16,102 nt of DNA. Source: Planctomycetes bacterium UBA7888. Its GTDB lineage: Bacteria > Planctomycetota > UBA1135. Each line of letters begins with the position of its first letter. The stretch's first letter is position 1. The stretch lies in contig DLRM01000032.1 in assembly GCA_002500505.1 (NCBI GenBank), forward strand, positions 484 through 16,585, given 5' to 3'. A program made the translations under genes and the position numbers. Positions 1-7,391 of the stretch are shown here, one piece after another. The notes under the pieces were generated by a model that was not told where the DNA came from, searched no databases, and saw nothing but the letters and a program-made list of their open reading frames with translations.

Positions 1-318
1 GCCGTAGGGATGTATCTCCCCTTTGGGCTTTCCACCGCCATTCTTCTGGGTGGATTGATTTCGCTCCTTTCTGCTCGTAAAGCCCGTAAAAGCGCTGCTT
101 CTCCGCAGGAACAGTCCGCTGGTCACGAGCGAGGTGTACTCTTGGCTTCTGGTCTCATTGCGGGCGAGGCTATTGCCGGTGTTCTGATTGCCATTCCGAA
201 AGCAAACGAAATCGCTCTGCCTGACTGGAGTGGACACTCGAACATGTTCAGCGCTCTTCTTGGCCTCCTCCTGATTCTCTACCTCTTCCTCCGAACCAGC
301 CGCACTTCGACATCGTGA
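1..318 (+). CDS. OPT-family oligopeptide/metal-chelate transporter, C-terminal end (partial)
   Basis: This reading frame is open from the first base of the window and ends at TGA 316-318, so only the last 105 or so residues of a membrane protein are present. Two hydrophobic segments are visible: one around GMYLPFGLSTAILLGGLI near the start, and a last one near the C-terminus (SALLGLLLILYLFL). Between them lies ERGVLLASGLIAGEAIAGVL, which I recognise as the conserved C-terminal segment of the OPT (oligopeptide transporter/YSL) family, proton-coupled inner-membrane importers of peptides or metal chelates. The family assignment rests on these two motifs only, and the substrate cannot be told. 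The stop overlaps the GTG start of the next gene (GTGA), so the two are probably co-translated. Confidence 0.8.
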   Translation, partial: AVGMYLPFGLSTAILLGGLISLLSARKARKSAASPQEQSAGHERGVLLASGLIAGEAIAGVLIAIPKANEIALPDWSGHSNMFSALLGLLLILYLFLRTSRTSTS

Positions 319-1019
319 AACTCTCCATCGTGATTCCCGTTTACAACGAGGAGGAAACCCTCCTCGAAATCCTGCAGAAAGTGCGGGCAACTCCCTATGA
401 AAAGGAAATCATTCTGGTGGATGATTGTTCTCAGGATCGCTCCAGAATCTTGTTGAAGGAATTGGAAAGTGATGCGGACACTAAAGTCTTTTATCACTCT
501 GTGAACCAAGGCAAGGGGGCTGCTCTTCGTACTGGAATCGAGCACGCTGAAGGAGATGTTGTTCTCATTCAAGACGCCGACCTGGAATACGACCCCGGTG
601 AATATCCCTTATTGCTTGAGCCGATTGAACGAGGTTTGGCTGACGTAGTTTATGGTTCACGTTTCCGCGGTTCCCGGATGAGTCGTGTACACCTTTATTG
701 GCACCAGATGGCCAACAACTTCCTCACCTGGGTGTCCAACATGTTTACTAACCTCAACTTGACTGACATGGAAACTTGTTACAAAGTTTTCCGTCGTGAG
801 GTTTTGGAAGGTGTGAAAATTGAATCTAACCGATTTGGCTTTGAACCAGAAATTACAGCAAAGATTGCGCGTCGGAGGAGGGCGGATGGTTCCCGCATTC
901 GGGTTTATGAAGTCCCGATTAGTTACTACGGCCGAGATTATGCCGAAGGGAAGAAGATTGGTTGGAAAGACGGCGTGGCCGCCCTTTGGCACATCATCAA
1001 ATATAATTTGATGGCTTAG
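315..1019 (+). CDS. Family 2 glycosyltransferase, dolichol-/polyprenyl-phosphate mannosyltransferase-like
   Basis: A 234-residue GT-A fold transferase that would move a sugar from a nucleotide sugar to an acceptor, probably a polyprenyl phosphate, at the cytoplasmic face of the membrane. It opens with SIVIPVYNEEETL (residues 4-16), followed by VDDCSQD (35-41), NQGKGAALRTG (64-74) and the metal-binding DAD (87-89) in LIQDADLEYDP. Further on come GSRF, TDMETCYKVFRREVL and FGFEPEITAKIARR, the pattern of the DPM1/DPG-synthase-like subgroup. There is no C-terminal transmembrane domain, as in short DPM1-type enzymes. The start is GTG at 315, overlapping the upstream TGA by 4 nt; no Shine-Dalgarno sequence is visible, so translation probably relies on coupling. 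The 3' end overlaps the convergent metallo-hydrolase gene by 4 nt. The exact donor and acceptor are unknown. Confidence 0.9.
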   Translation: MKLSIVIPVYNEEETLLEILQKVRATPYEKEIILVDDCSQDRSRILLKELESDADTKVFYHSVNQGKGAALRTGIEHAEGDVVLIQDADLEYDPGEYPLLLEPIERGLADVVYGSRFRGSRMSRVHLYWHQMANNFLTWVSNMFTNLNLTDMETCYKVFRREVLEGVKIESNRFGFEPEITAKIARRRRADGSRIRVYEVPISYYGRDYAEGKKIGWKDGVAALWHIIKYNLMA

Positions 1020-1828
1020 AGCTCTATAGGGAGCTCAGAAGAGACCCGCAGGACTCCTCGTTTTGGGGCAACTTCTGGCATCAAGGTCATTCCACGGCTC
1101 CGGAGAGCAGTCATTGAACACTGAAGTGCCAACTCCGATGTGTTGTTACGTTCTGAGAGGTGCGCCAAGATTAAGCGGCGCAAGGTATTGGGCGCTGCTT
1201 CGCTGAGGACATCCGCAGCTTGTTGGTTTGAGAGATGGCCAAGGTCACCTCGGACGCGTTCTTGTAGGAAGGGGGGATAACGTCCGTTTCGAAGCATGTC
1301 CGGGTCGTGGTTGGATTCTAAAACTAAGAAGTCCATTCCATGAAGAAGGTCGGGAGTGAGTGCTTCCGCAGTTCCAGTATCAGTAAAGAAGCCGGCTTTT
1401 TCCCCATCGGCTTCAAATAGAAAGCCATGAGTTGGGTGGGCATCGTGGTTGAGGAGAACCGGAGTTACTTGAATCGAGCCCACCTGGAAGGCTTGCCCGG
1501 ATTCGAAGGGCTTGTGGACGACGGAGCGCCGAGCGATCTCTTTTGGGGAGGCCGCAGAACGTGGGGAAAGGCTGTCTGGATGAGCCCAGAGAGGTGCTTT
1601 GGCTCGCGCAGCGAGAGGCACGACTTTGGCGCAATGGTCCGAATGGGCGTGAGTCAATAAAACCCCATCCACGAAGGCGAGATTGCAGTCGGCTTGACTG
1701 GCCAAATCTCTAGCCGTTCGCATGGCAATTCCAGCATCCAAAATTAGAGTGGTGCGCTCGGAACCATGGCCGGCACGAATCAGAGCGCAGTTTCCAGAAG
1801 AGCCGCTTGCCAGAAGAATTATTTCCAT
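1016..1828 (-). CDS. MBL-fold metallo-hydrolase, YycJ/WalJ-like
   Basis: A 270-residue metallo-beta-lactamase-fold hydrolase. It begins MEIILLASGSSGNC, the typical YycJ/WalJ opening, and has the metal-binding THAHSDH (residues 59-65), LLNHDAHPTHGF (126-136), TDTG (149-152), ESNHD (171-175), GHLSN (197-201) and LAHLSERNN (221-229). YycJ-type proteins are thought to act as nucleases; in Firmicutes they sit with the WalRK two-component system, which is absent here. The frame is open up to 1942, but the ATG at 1828 is the natural start: it begins at LASGSSGN, overlaps the moaA stop as TAATG, and is preceded by GAGGTGG at 1838-1832. It is the last gene of the seven-gene minus-strand run. Its TAA overlaps the TAG of the convergent glycosyltransferase. 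Substrate unknown. Confidence 0.88.
   Translation of the reverse strand: MEIILLASGSSGNCALIRAGHGSERTTLILDAGIAMRTARDLASQADCNLAFVDGVLLTHAHSDHCAKVVPLAARAKAPLWAHPDSLSPRSAASPKEIARRSVVHKPFESGQAFQVGSIQVTPVLLNHDAHPTHGFLFEADGEKAGFFTDTGTAEALTPDLLHGMDFLVLESNHDPDMLRNGRYPPFLQERVRGDLGHLSNQQAADVLSEAAPNTLRRLILAHLSERNNTSELALQCSMTALRSRGMTLMPEVAPKRGVLRVSSELPIEL
1019..1036. repeat. GAGCTC inverted repeat at convergent gene ends
   Basis: Two copies of GAGCTC flank TATAGG, immediately after the glycosyltransferase stop and inside the last codons of the metallo-hydrolase gene. They could form a 6-bp hairpin with a 6-nt loop on either strand. There is no T-tract, so intrinsic terminator activity is doubtful. Confidence 0.35.
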
Positions 1829-2844
1829 TATCCACCTCGGACATGCATACCGATATGTGGATGGTCTGGGTCTTCGCCCTGGGCTTTTCTGGCGGCTAAT
1901 CCGAGGCGATCTTCGGCACCGCAGTCGGTTCGCTGTTCCCATTGAGACCGAATAAGGCTTCGGAGTTCATCCATGCGGTTTTCTCGAAGGAGTTCGCGGA
2001 GGTTTGTGCCCTCTACGGCGTAAAGACAATGAAACCAATGTCCATCGGAAGTAATCCGGCTCCGGTTACAGGATTGGCAAAAGGGCTCGGTCGTGGAGGC
2101 AATGATGCCGAAAGTCGTTCCGTTTTGAAGCTGAAAGCGATTGGCTGGAGCGGCATCTGTTTTGGGGAGAGCTTGGATGGCGCCAAATTGTTTTTCAAGA
2201 ATGGAGATGATCTCTATTTTGGGAATGACTTGAGTCGATTTCCAATCAGTAGCACCGCCAACATCCATGTATTCAATGAAACGGATTTCAAGGTTTCGTT
2301 CGATCCCAAATGACAAAATACTTCCCAACTCCTCGTCATTGAATCCGCGCATGGCAACTGTGTTGACCTTGGTTCCCTTCATTCCAGCGTCTTCCATAGA
2401 ATCAAAGCCTGCAATGACTCGCCGTAAGCCGTCGCGGCGGGTGAGTGCTCGAAACTTTTTTTCGTCGAGTGTGTCTAAGCTTACCGTAACCCGTTGAAGG
2501 CCCGCTCTTTTTAAATCTAGAGCACAATCCCGAAGGCGCAGGCCGTTGGTAGTGAGAGCAATGTCTTCTAGGGCGTTGAGAGCGGTTAATTGCTCAACGA
2601 GGCGGAAAATATCTCGGCGGAGAAGGGGCTCGCCACCAGTGAGCCGTATGCGCCGCACACCCGCTTCAACAAAGAGTTCGACAAGAGAAGTGAATTCGCC
2701 GTAGTGAAGAACATCCTTTCGAGGCAGCCACTTGTAGTCTTCTTCCGGCATGCAATAGGTGCAACGCATATTGCAACGGTCTGTCACTGACAGGCGAAGG
2801 CTCTGCAGGGGGCGTTGCAGGGTATCCAGGGTGGAGAGACTCAC
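1828..2844 (-). CDS. moaA: GTP 3',8-cyclase MoaA (molybdenum cofactor biosynthesis)
   Basis: A cytosolic radical-SAM enzyme that rearranges GTP to 3',8-cyclo-GTP, the first step of molybdopterin synthesis. The radical-SAM cluster is CNMRCTYC (Cys24, 28, 31 when counted from the start chosen here), followed by TGGEPLLR. The second 4Fe-4S site is C-x2-C-x13-C (Cys256, 259, 273) in FCQSCNRSRI. The protein ends in the Gly-Gly tail that MoaA inserts into its active site. I chose GTG at 2844 because it places the first cluster Cys at residue 24, as in E. coli MoaA, gives 338 residues, and lies 11 nt after the previous stop. An AAGGAG at 2865-2860 is present, although its 15-nt spacing is long. ATG at 2901 is the alternative, giving 357 residues and a 46-nt overlap. 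The frame stays open to 3138, but that extension runs antiphase through the HEAT gene. No moaC or other moa gene is in view. Confidence 0.95.
   Translation of the reverse strand: MSLSTLDTLQRPLQSLRLSVTDRCNMRCTYCMPEEDYKWLPRKDVLHYGEFTSLVELFVEAGVRRIRLTGGEPLLRRDIFRLVEQLTALNALEDIALTTNGLRLRDCALDLKRAGLQRVTVSLDTLDEKKFRALTRRDGLRRVIAGFDSMEDAGMKGTKVNTVAMRGFNDEELGSILSFGIERNLEIRFIEYMDVGGATDWKSTQVIPKIEIISILEKQFGAIQALPKTDAAPANRFQLQNGTTFGIIASTTEPFCQSCNRSRITSDGHWFHCLYAVEGTNLRELLRENRMDELRSLIRSQWEQRTDCGAEDRLGLAARKAQGEDPDHPHIGMHVRGG
1832..1838 (-). promoter_or_regulatory. Ribosome binding site GAGGTGG for the metallo-hydrolase gene
   Basis: GAGGTGG ends 3 nt before the ATG at 1828, with the GAGGT core spaced 5 nt from it. 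It supports that start over upstream in-frame codons. The same bases encode the conserved Gly-Gly tail of MoaA, so the two functions share sequence. Confidence 0.6.
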
Positions 2845-2855
2845 GGAAGAGCAGT

Positions 2856-4127
2856 TTATCTCCTTGAGTGCATGGGCATCTGCGCTCGCAGAGCGGACCA
2901 TCGGGAACGTCGAGTGCGCTCGCCTTCTGGGACTTGCTCTAGAATGAGAGAGGGTAGTGGTGCAACCTTTTCTGTGGTACTCATCACGAGTAGGTAAAGT
3001 GACCAACGAGCTTCCGGTGAGAGATGCTCTTGAGAACGATTGTCCCGTGCAGCCTGAAAGTGTTCTAAAGAGTGTGCGCAGCGGAGCAAACAATCCGCGG
3101 CGGCGGTCGCAGTTTGATAGTTGCCCTTTTGAAGCCACTCCACCGCAAGATTGGCAGCCTCTGGACTCCCCGAAGAGGCCAATGCTTCAAAGACTCGAGG
3201 CCGCACGACTGCGTGCGCCAAAAGTGGAGTGAGCTTTTGGACAAATCCGGCATTTGTTCGCAAGTCCCATTCTCCCACGGTGTACCCCATCCAGGCCAAA
3301 GTTTGGAGGGCATGTTCACGAACATAAATGCTGGAATCCCGAGTGGCCTCCAAAAGTGGAGGAATGGAAAGTTCTCCCCGCATTCTGGAGAGCACAAAGC
3401 GCGCATCATCCACGGGGCGGAGCGGCTGGCTTTGAAGACGTGCAATCATGTTCCAGGTCTCCGCTTGGAGGGCTACTGAAGGCGGAGACACCGTGGGTTT
3501 TCCGAAAGTTCTGAAACGAGACCAGTTCATAATTGCCGCAGAGAGGAGCTGCCATGAGTCTTCGAAATCTTTGGCGCTCTCAAACCCGGGTGTGGCGTCC
3601 AAGACGAGAAGGGCCTGAGTGCGAACGCGCTCATCGCTAGTCGAATCCAAGAGAATGTTCTGGAGTGCTTGGAGGCCGGCCCCGTTTCCAAGTTGGAGAA
3701 GGGTGGCCGCAATTGCAATATTGGCCGAAAGGTCCTTTTCGTATTTCAATCGCAGAAGAAGGCGCGGAAGGATTTCGGGGACAGCACGTTCTCGAAGAAG
3801 GGGATAGGCCCGGAGGCGAAGAGGCGAGTTGTCGAATCGGTCCTCAACCCAATCCAAAAGAATGGAGCATAGTTTTTCATTCGAAAAATCATCCAAACTT
3901 CGCTGGGCCATCTTCCCGAGCCTACCCCCAAGGCGAGAGCTCTCAAGAAGTTCACGAACATTTTGAAGTTCACCTTCGTCGACCGGTGGTAATCCCTGAC
4001 CTTGGAATTGTTCCAGTCTCGCTTGAAGAACAGGAGTCCAGGCAGTCTTCTCTGGTGCGGATGAGGAGCCTTCGCCTTTTGTGCAAGAAAGAGCGAGGAG
4101 GCAAATGAAAGTAGCGCGCAAAGTCAT
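2856..4127 (-). CDS. HEAT-repeat-like putative lipoprotein
   Basis: A 423-residue protein with a short hydrophobic leader, MTLRATFICLLALSC, ending in an imperfect lipobox (A-L-S-Cys15), followed by a polar Ser/Gly linker. This suggests a lipid-anchored envelope protein. The body is a string of helical pairs of the HEAT/Armadillo kind, for example IPPLLEATRDSSIYVREHAL and LLRLKYEKDLSANIAIAATL, with recurring P-L-L and V/A-R-x-x-A-L patterns over most of residues 90-370. Such solenoids usually bind other proteins; no catalytic motif is visible. The ATG overlaps the TGA of the cytochrome gene (ATGA), and moaA follows 11 nt after its stop. Position suggests a scaffold or partner for the adjacent cytochrome or importer, which is inference. 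Lipoprotein status is uncertain because the -3 residue is Ala rather than Leu. Confidence 0.75.
   Translation of the reverse strand: MTLRATFICLLALSCTKGEGSSSAPEKTAWTPVLQARLEQFQGQGLPPVDEGELQNVRELLESSRLGGRLGKMAQRSLDDFSNEKLCSILLDWVEDRFDNSPLRLRAYPLLRERAVPEILPRLLLRLKYEKDLSANIAIAATLLQLGNGAGLQALQNILLDSTSDERVRTQALLVLDATPGFESAKDFEDSWQLLSAAIMNWSRFRTFGKPTVSPPSVALQAETWNMIARLQSQPLRPVDDARFVLSRMRGELSIPPLLEATRDSSIYVREHALQTLAWMGYTVGEWDLRTNAGFVQKLTPLLAHAVVRPRVFEALASSGSPEAANLAVEWLQKGNYQTATAAADCLLRCAHSLEHFQAARDNRSQEHLSPEARWSLYLLVMSTTEKVAPLPSLILEQVPEGERTRRSRWSALRAQMPMHSRR
2860..2865 (-). promoter_or_regulatory. Possible ribosome binding site AAGGAG for moaA
   Basis: AAGGAG lies inside the last codons of the HEAT-repeat gene, 15 nt before the GTG at 2844. 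The distance is longer than ideal, but no comparable site precedes the alternative ATG at 2901. Confidence 0.4.
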
Positions 4128-5104
4128 GGCCGTTTCAGTTCTAATTCATAAACGGGGAAAGCGTCTTCGTCTGATTGGAAAGGATTGGTGCGGTAGAGGA
4201 GGCGCACCTGAACGGAAACTGCGCCTTCAGGTATGGGAACCTCGGAGTTCCAAGTCTCGCCGCCTGGAAGAGTGGTGTTTTGGAGTTCCGTCTCATCTCG
4301 GTAGGGATCGCGGAATCGATATTGTCGAAGCCAGTCAGTGTGTGACCCATCTTCTTGACTCCAACGGATAGCGAGGTCAGCGGCGCGCGACCGCTCGTCG
4401 GTAGGAAAGTTGTGTGCCGCACCGTGGTTTTGGAGAGTCAAGGAAAGAGTAACTTCCCAGTTAGCCGAAAGGGTGACAGCACTTTGAAGGGCTTCGAGGT
4501 CGTGGGAGGCACGGAAGGAATGGTCGGAGCCTTTTCTGCCACCGCTGCGCCAAGCTTGGGGCATGTGACAGTGCAAGCAGTTTTCGCCGCGGAAAGGTTT
4601 GCCGTTTAGCTTGGGAGGCGTTGCACGCCATTGATCCACGGTTTTGTGCTGGTTGTGGCACGCAGCACAAGATTCCGGTTCAGCAAGGCGAGGAACAGTT
4701 TTGGGCTTGCACGGTGCCTTGCTGTTTGGGGTCGTGTTTGTCGTTGCAACGTTGCCGCTTTCCGTTAGATGACACGCCAAACAATCCACTCCCATTCCCC
4801 GATCAGCATTTCGGGCGAGAACACGCGTCCCAGGTTCAAAGAGGAGAACGGGTCGAGGGGCGTGGCAGGCTAAACATTCTTCGTTTCGAAAATCTTGGCT
4901 AAGTTTTCGGACCTCTGGATTCTTATAAGCAAATGCGTGATGAGATTCTTCCCATTCCTTTGCGACATCGGCGTGGCACTCCAAACACTGGCGCGAGCTT
5001 GCGATTTGGAGAGTTTCAATTTCTTCTGGCGGAATAAGAATCGAAAAGAGGACCCATGTCCCGCCAAGGGCGAGCAGGATCGCAGGCCACAGGATTGGTT
5101 TCAC
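4124..5104 (-). CDS. Membrane-anchored pentaheme c-type cytochrome (cytochrome c554-like)
   Basis: A 326-residue protein with an N-terminal hydrophobic segment (residues 4-24) that looks like an uncleaved signal anchor. The rest would lie in the periplasm. Five CxxCH heme-attachment motifs occur at residues 40-44 (CLECH), 77-81 (CLACH), 108-112 (CLACH), 146-150 (CAACH) and 176-180 (CLHCH). The spacing, with EWEESHHAFAY after the first motif, resembles the cytochrome c554/multiheme superfamily, so an electron-transfer role is likely. Residues about 200-326 have no heme motif and read as a beta-rich domain containing LQNHGAAHNFPTDERSRA, whose histidines may be distal heme ligands. The start is GTG (overlapping the ATPase stop as GTGA), with GGAGG 10 nt upstream. 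Redox partner and substrate are unknown. A lone Cys132 lies between hemes 3 and 4. Confidence 0.88.
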   Translation of the reverse strand: MKPILWPAILLALGGTWVLFSILIPPEEIETLQIASSRQCLECHADVAKEWEESHHAFAYKNPEVRKLSQDFRNEECLACHAPRPVLLFEPGTRVLARNADRGMGVDCLACHLTESGNVATTNTTPNSKAPCKPKTVPRLAEPESCAACHNQHKTVDQWRATPPKLNGKPFRGENCLHCHMPQAWRSGGRKGSDHSFRASHDLEALQSAVTLSANWEVTLSLTLQNHGAAHNFPTDERSRAADLAIRWSQEDGSHTDWLRQYRFRDPYRDETELQNTTLPGGETWNSEVPIPEGAVSVQVRLLYRTNPFQSDEDAFPVYELELKRP

Positions 5105-5823
5105 CCCTCTAAGGCCTCCAGGAAGGCACTACTGTTTGCACACGCCTCTTCATGAGGGACAGGGGGGCTCAAGCACCCTTCGCGGAGGAAGGAAACTTGG
5201 CCTCCCAATGCTGCGGCCTCTTCAGCGTGGTGCGTCACAAGAAGAACGGCGGCATCGGTTGCGGCGAGCACTTCTTCCAAGAGTCGGAGTCCTTTCGCCC
5301 GTGCGGCCGGGTCGAGGCTAGCAAAGGGTTCATCCAAGAGAAGAAGTTTGGGCTTCAATACCAAGGCGCGGGCAAAGGCAAGTCGGCGGGCCTCGCCACC
5401 TGAAAGGCGGTCGGGCTTGCGGTCGAGGTGTTCGCTCATAGCCAACTTGACCAGGATTTCTTTTGCGCTTAAGTTGGCTTCGGTTTTTGATTTTCCTTGA
5501 GAGGAAAGTGCATCCGTGAGGTTTTGAAGGACGGTCCGCGTGGGCCACAAACCGAGGTCCTGGAAAACCATTTGGGTTTTCCGCTCCCAAGGTTGCAGCA
5601 TATTGGTTTTGTTTTCAGAAGCGACTTGACCTTCGATTTCAATGCGGCCGGATTGAACCGTATCTAAGCCAGCAATCAGTCGAAGGAGAGTTGTTTTTCC
5701 CGAACCGCTTTTGCCTGCAATGGTCAGTCGCTCACCACGAGCAATTTGAAGCTCTAAGTTGTTCAGGATGGCACGCTTGCCGAAACTGTGATGAAGATCT
5801 TGAATGTGGAGGAGGTGAGTCAA
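5101..5823 (-). CDS. ABC transporter ATP-binding protein, FbpC/PotA-like
   Basis: A 240-residue cytoplasmic ATPase subunit of an importer. It carries Walker A GKSGSGKTT (residues 37-45), the Q-loop Gln88 in MVFQDLGLWP, the signature LSGGEARR (140-147), Walker B LLLLDEPFASLD (160-171) and the H-loop His198. It is shorter than classical FbpC/PotA proteins because it lacks the C-terminal regulatory TOBE region. The only plausible start is TTG at 5823, which overlaps the permease stop as TTGA; the first internal Met is at residue 75, beyond Walker A. The rare TTG, with only a weak AAGG upstream, suggests its translation depends on coupling to the permease. It belongs with the two upstream genes as a complete importer and is followed by the cytochrome gene with a GTGA overlap. 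Confidence 0.92.
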   Translation of the reverse strand: MTHLLHIQDLHHSFGKRAILNNLELQIARGERLTIAGKSGSGKTTLLRLIAGLDTVQSGRIEIEGQVASENKTNMLQPWERKTQMVFQDLGLWPTRTVLQNLTDALSSQGKSKTEANLSAKEILVKLAMSEHLDRKPDRLSGGEARRLAFARALVLKPKLLLLDEPFASLDPAARAKGLRLLEEVLAATDAAVLLVTHHAEEAAALGGQVSFLREGCLSPPVPHEEACANSSAFLEALEG

Positions 5824-7391
5824 GAGTCCTTGATGCCCTTTAGGTTTTGATGAAGATAGTGGAGGACTACGGGAAGGAAAAGAATGAGAGCTATGAGGAG
5901 GCCGAAGGCCGCAACGAAACCGTCGCGAGCAAAGTGAAGAGCGTTGTAGTAGCGGACGGCGGCGGAAGGGTTGGCGGCAGGGAGAAGGACGGCTAGGTCC
6001 AGTTCACGAATCGCAAAGACGGCAACTAGAGCACCAGAAAGGAGCCAAGTCGCGCGCTGGGGGCCGAGCAAGTAGCAGAAAATTCGTTGGGGGTAAGGAG
6101 TCCCAGCGAGCTGGGCGGCATCATCTTGTGAGCGAGGTATCCGTTCCATTCTTTCTACCAAAAGAAAAACAGCGAGGGGCAGAAAACGACCCGCAAGAAT
6201 AAGAGGTGGCAAGAGCCAAGAGTCGTAAAAATCTGCGGTGAGGGGACGGTTCCATATCAGGATAGCGCCCAGCCCCGTGCCCACAGAGGGAGACAACAAG
6301 GGAAGGGCAAGGGCAACTTGAAGCAGGCGGGTGCGTCTTCCGGGTTTGCGATGGAGAAGAAAGTGCGCCCAGAAAGGGGCGAGGAGTAAGGTGAAAGCGC
6401 CAGCAAGGATTCCGGTACGCAAAGAACGTAGAAGGTCGAACCGCCCACGCTCGATTGCGTTTTGAAAGGCGTCTGCTGAACGTGAAAACCAGTCTCCATT
6501 CGCCTCCGGTCCGGCGGCGCCCGTTTCCCAAAGAATTCTGCCAATGGGGAGAAGAAGAACAAGGGCCAGAATAGCCCAAAGGAGGAGGGAAAGAAAAACG
6601 GAATGGCGTCCAGAGTCGATAGGGGGAGAGCCTTTTCCTAGTCCACTTTCTTCGTGGCGGCTCCGATCACGAATGACCAGGGCGATGTAGAAGGCCACAG
6701 CCGCAAGGAGAACCAAGGGGGCTGCGGTATTTGCACCACTCAGCAAATCTTCAGATCGCCAGCCATTAAAAACTTCAGCTGCATAAACAGAAAATTTGTC
6801 TCCTACGGCGGCAAAGTAATCCGGGACTGCAAAATCGGTTGCCGTAAATAGGAAAGTGATGGTAGCCCCAAAAAAAGCGGCAGGCAAAACGCAACGAAGC
6901 CAAGTGCGCAGGGCAAGAAAGGGCCCTCCAATGAGTAGAGCGGATTCTTGGGCGGAGGCCGATTGTCGTTCTAAAGCTTGAGAGGCAAAGAGGGCAACAA
7001 AAGGGACGCCGCAAAGTCCGAGGGAGAAAACTGCCGCCCAAGGGCCGTCCATTCCGGTTAATCCATGCCATGCTTGTGCAAGCAAAAGCGGAGGGAGCAG
7101 GAGAGGCAGTGGGAGAAGAAGAACAGCAAGACTGGCAAATGGAAGGCGAATTCGATGCGAAAGAATGGCGGCCGGAATACCGAGAAGGGCAGAAAGAGAG
7201 GCGGCGCAAAAAGAAAGCCAGAGTGTTCGCCCGAGCAAGCTTTGAAGTCGAGGGTCCGCGAGGTCTTGGAAGGCTTGGAAGGAAAAAAGAGGAGCAAGAA
7301 CCGGAATAAGGGGGAGCCAGGCTGCAATCAGGGTGATGATTGCCGCTGTCGCCAAGAAAGGTTTTGAAGAGCGAATTAAACTTGATATCAC
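5820..7391 (-). CDS. Fused two-domain ABC transporter permease, FbpB/ThiP-like
   Basis: A 523-residue inner-membrane protein with about 12 predicted hydrophobic segments arranged as two homologous halves. Each half carries an EAA-type loop that would contact the ATPase: ESALLIGGPFLALRTWLRCV in the first half and QDDAAQLAGTPYPQRIFCYL in the second. This duplicated design is typical of iron(III) (FbpB) and thiamine (ThiP) importers, in which one polypeptide replaces a permease dimer. The start is GTG at 7391, overlapping the binding-protein stop as GTGA, with AAGGAG at 7408-7403 (11-nt spacing). Substrate specificity cannot be read from the permease; the binding protein upstream suggests iron or a related small ligand, with the caveat given in its entry. 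Confidence 0.9.
   Translation of the reverse strand: MISSLIRSSKPFLATAAIITLIAAWLPLIPVLAPLFSFQAFQDLADPRLQSLLGRTLWLSFCAASLSALLGIPAAILSHRIRLPFASLAVLLLPLPLLLPPLLLAQAWHGLTGMDGPWAAVFSLGLCGVPFVALFASQALERQSASAQESALLIGGPFLALRTWLRCVLPAAFFGATITFLFTATDFAVPDYFAAVGDKFSVYAAEVFNGWRSEDLLSGANTAAPLVLLAAVAFYIALVIRDRSRHEESGLGKGSPPIDSGRHSVFLSLLLWAILALVLLLPIGRILWETGAAGPEANGDWFSRSADAFQNAIERGRFDLLRSLRTGILAGAFTLLLAPFWAHFLLHRKPGRRTRLLQVALALPLLSPSVGTGLGAILIWNRPLTADFYDSWLLPPLILAGRFLPLAVFLLVERMERIPRSQDDAAQLAGTPYPQRIFCYLLGPQRATWLLSGALVAVFAIRELDLAVLLPAANPSAAVRYYNALHFARDGFVAAFGLLIALILFLPVVLHYLHQNLKGIKDS

Noticed and set aside
1829..1942. N-terminal extension of the metallo-hydrolase to 1942
   Set aside because: It lies inside moaA in another frame, and the family begins at the M of MEIILLASGSSGN, which has its own ribosome binding site.
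1942..2313. 123-codon plus-strand frame opposite moaA
   Set aside because: It is a shadow of moaA codons, without a domain or ribosome binding site.
2845..3138. N-terminal extension of MoaA up to 3138
   Set aside because: The extra residues run antiphase through the HEAT-repeat gene, are Ser/Arg-rich and unlike any MoaA. Starting at 2844 places the first cluster cysteine at position 24 as in E. coli.
7065..7367. Lys/Glu/Arg-rich plus-strand frames opposite the permease
   Set aside because: Their composition is what the reverse complement of Leu/Phe/Ser-rich membrane codons gives; no independent support.
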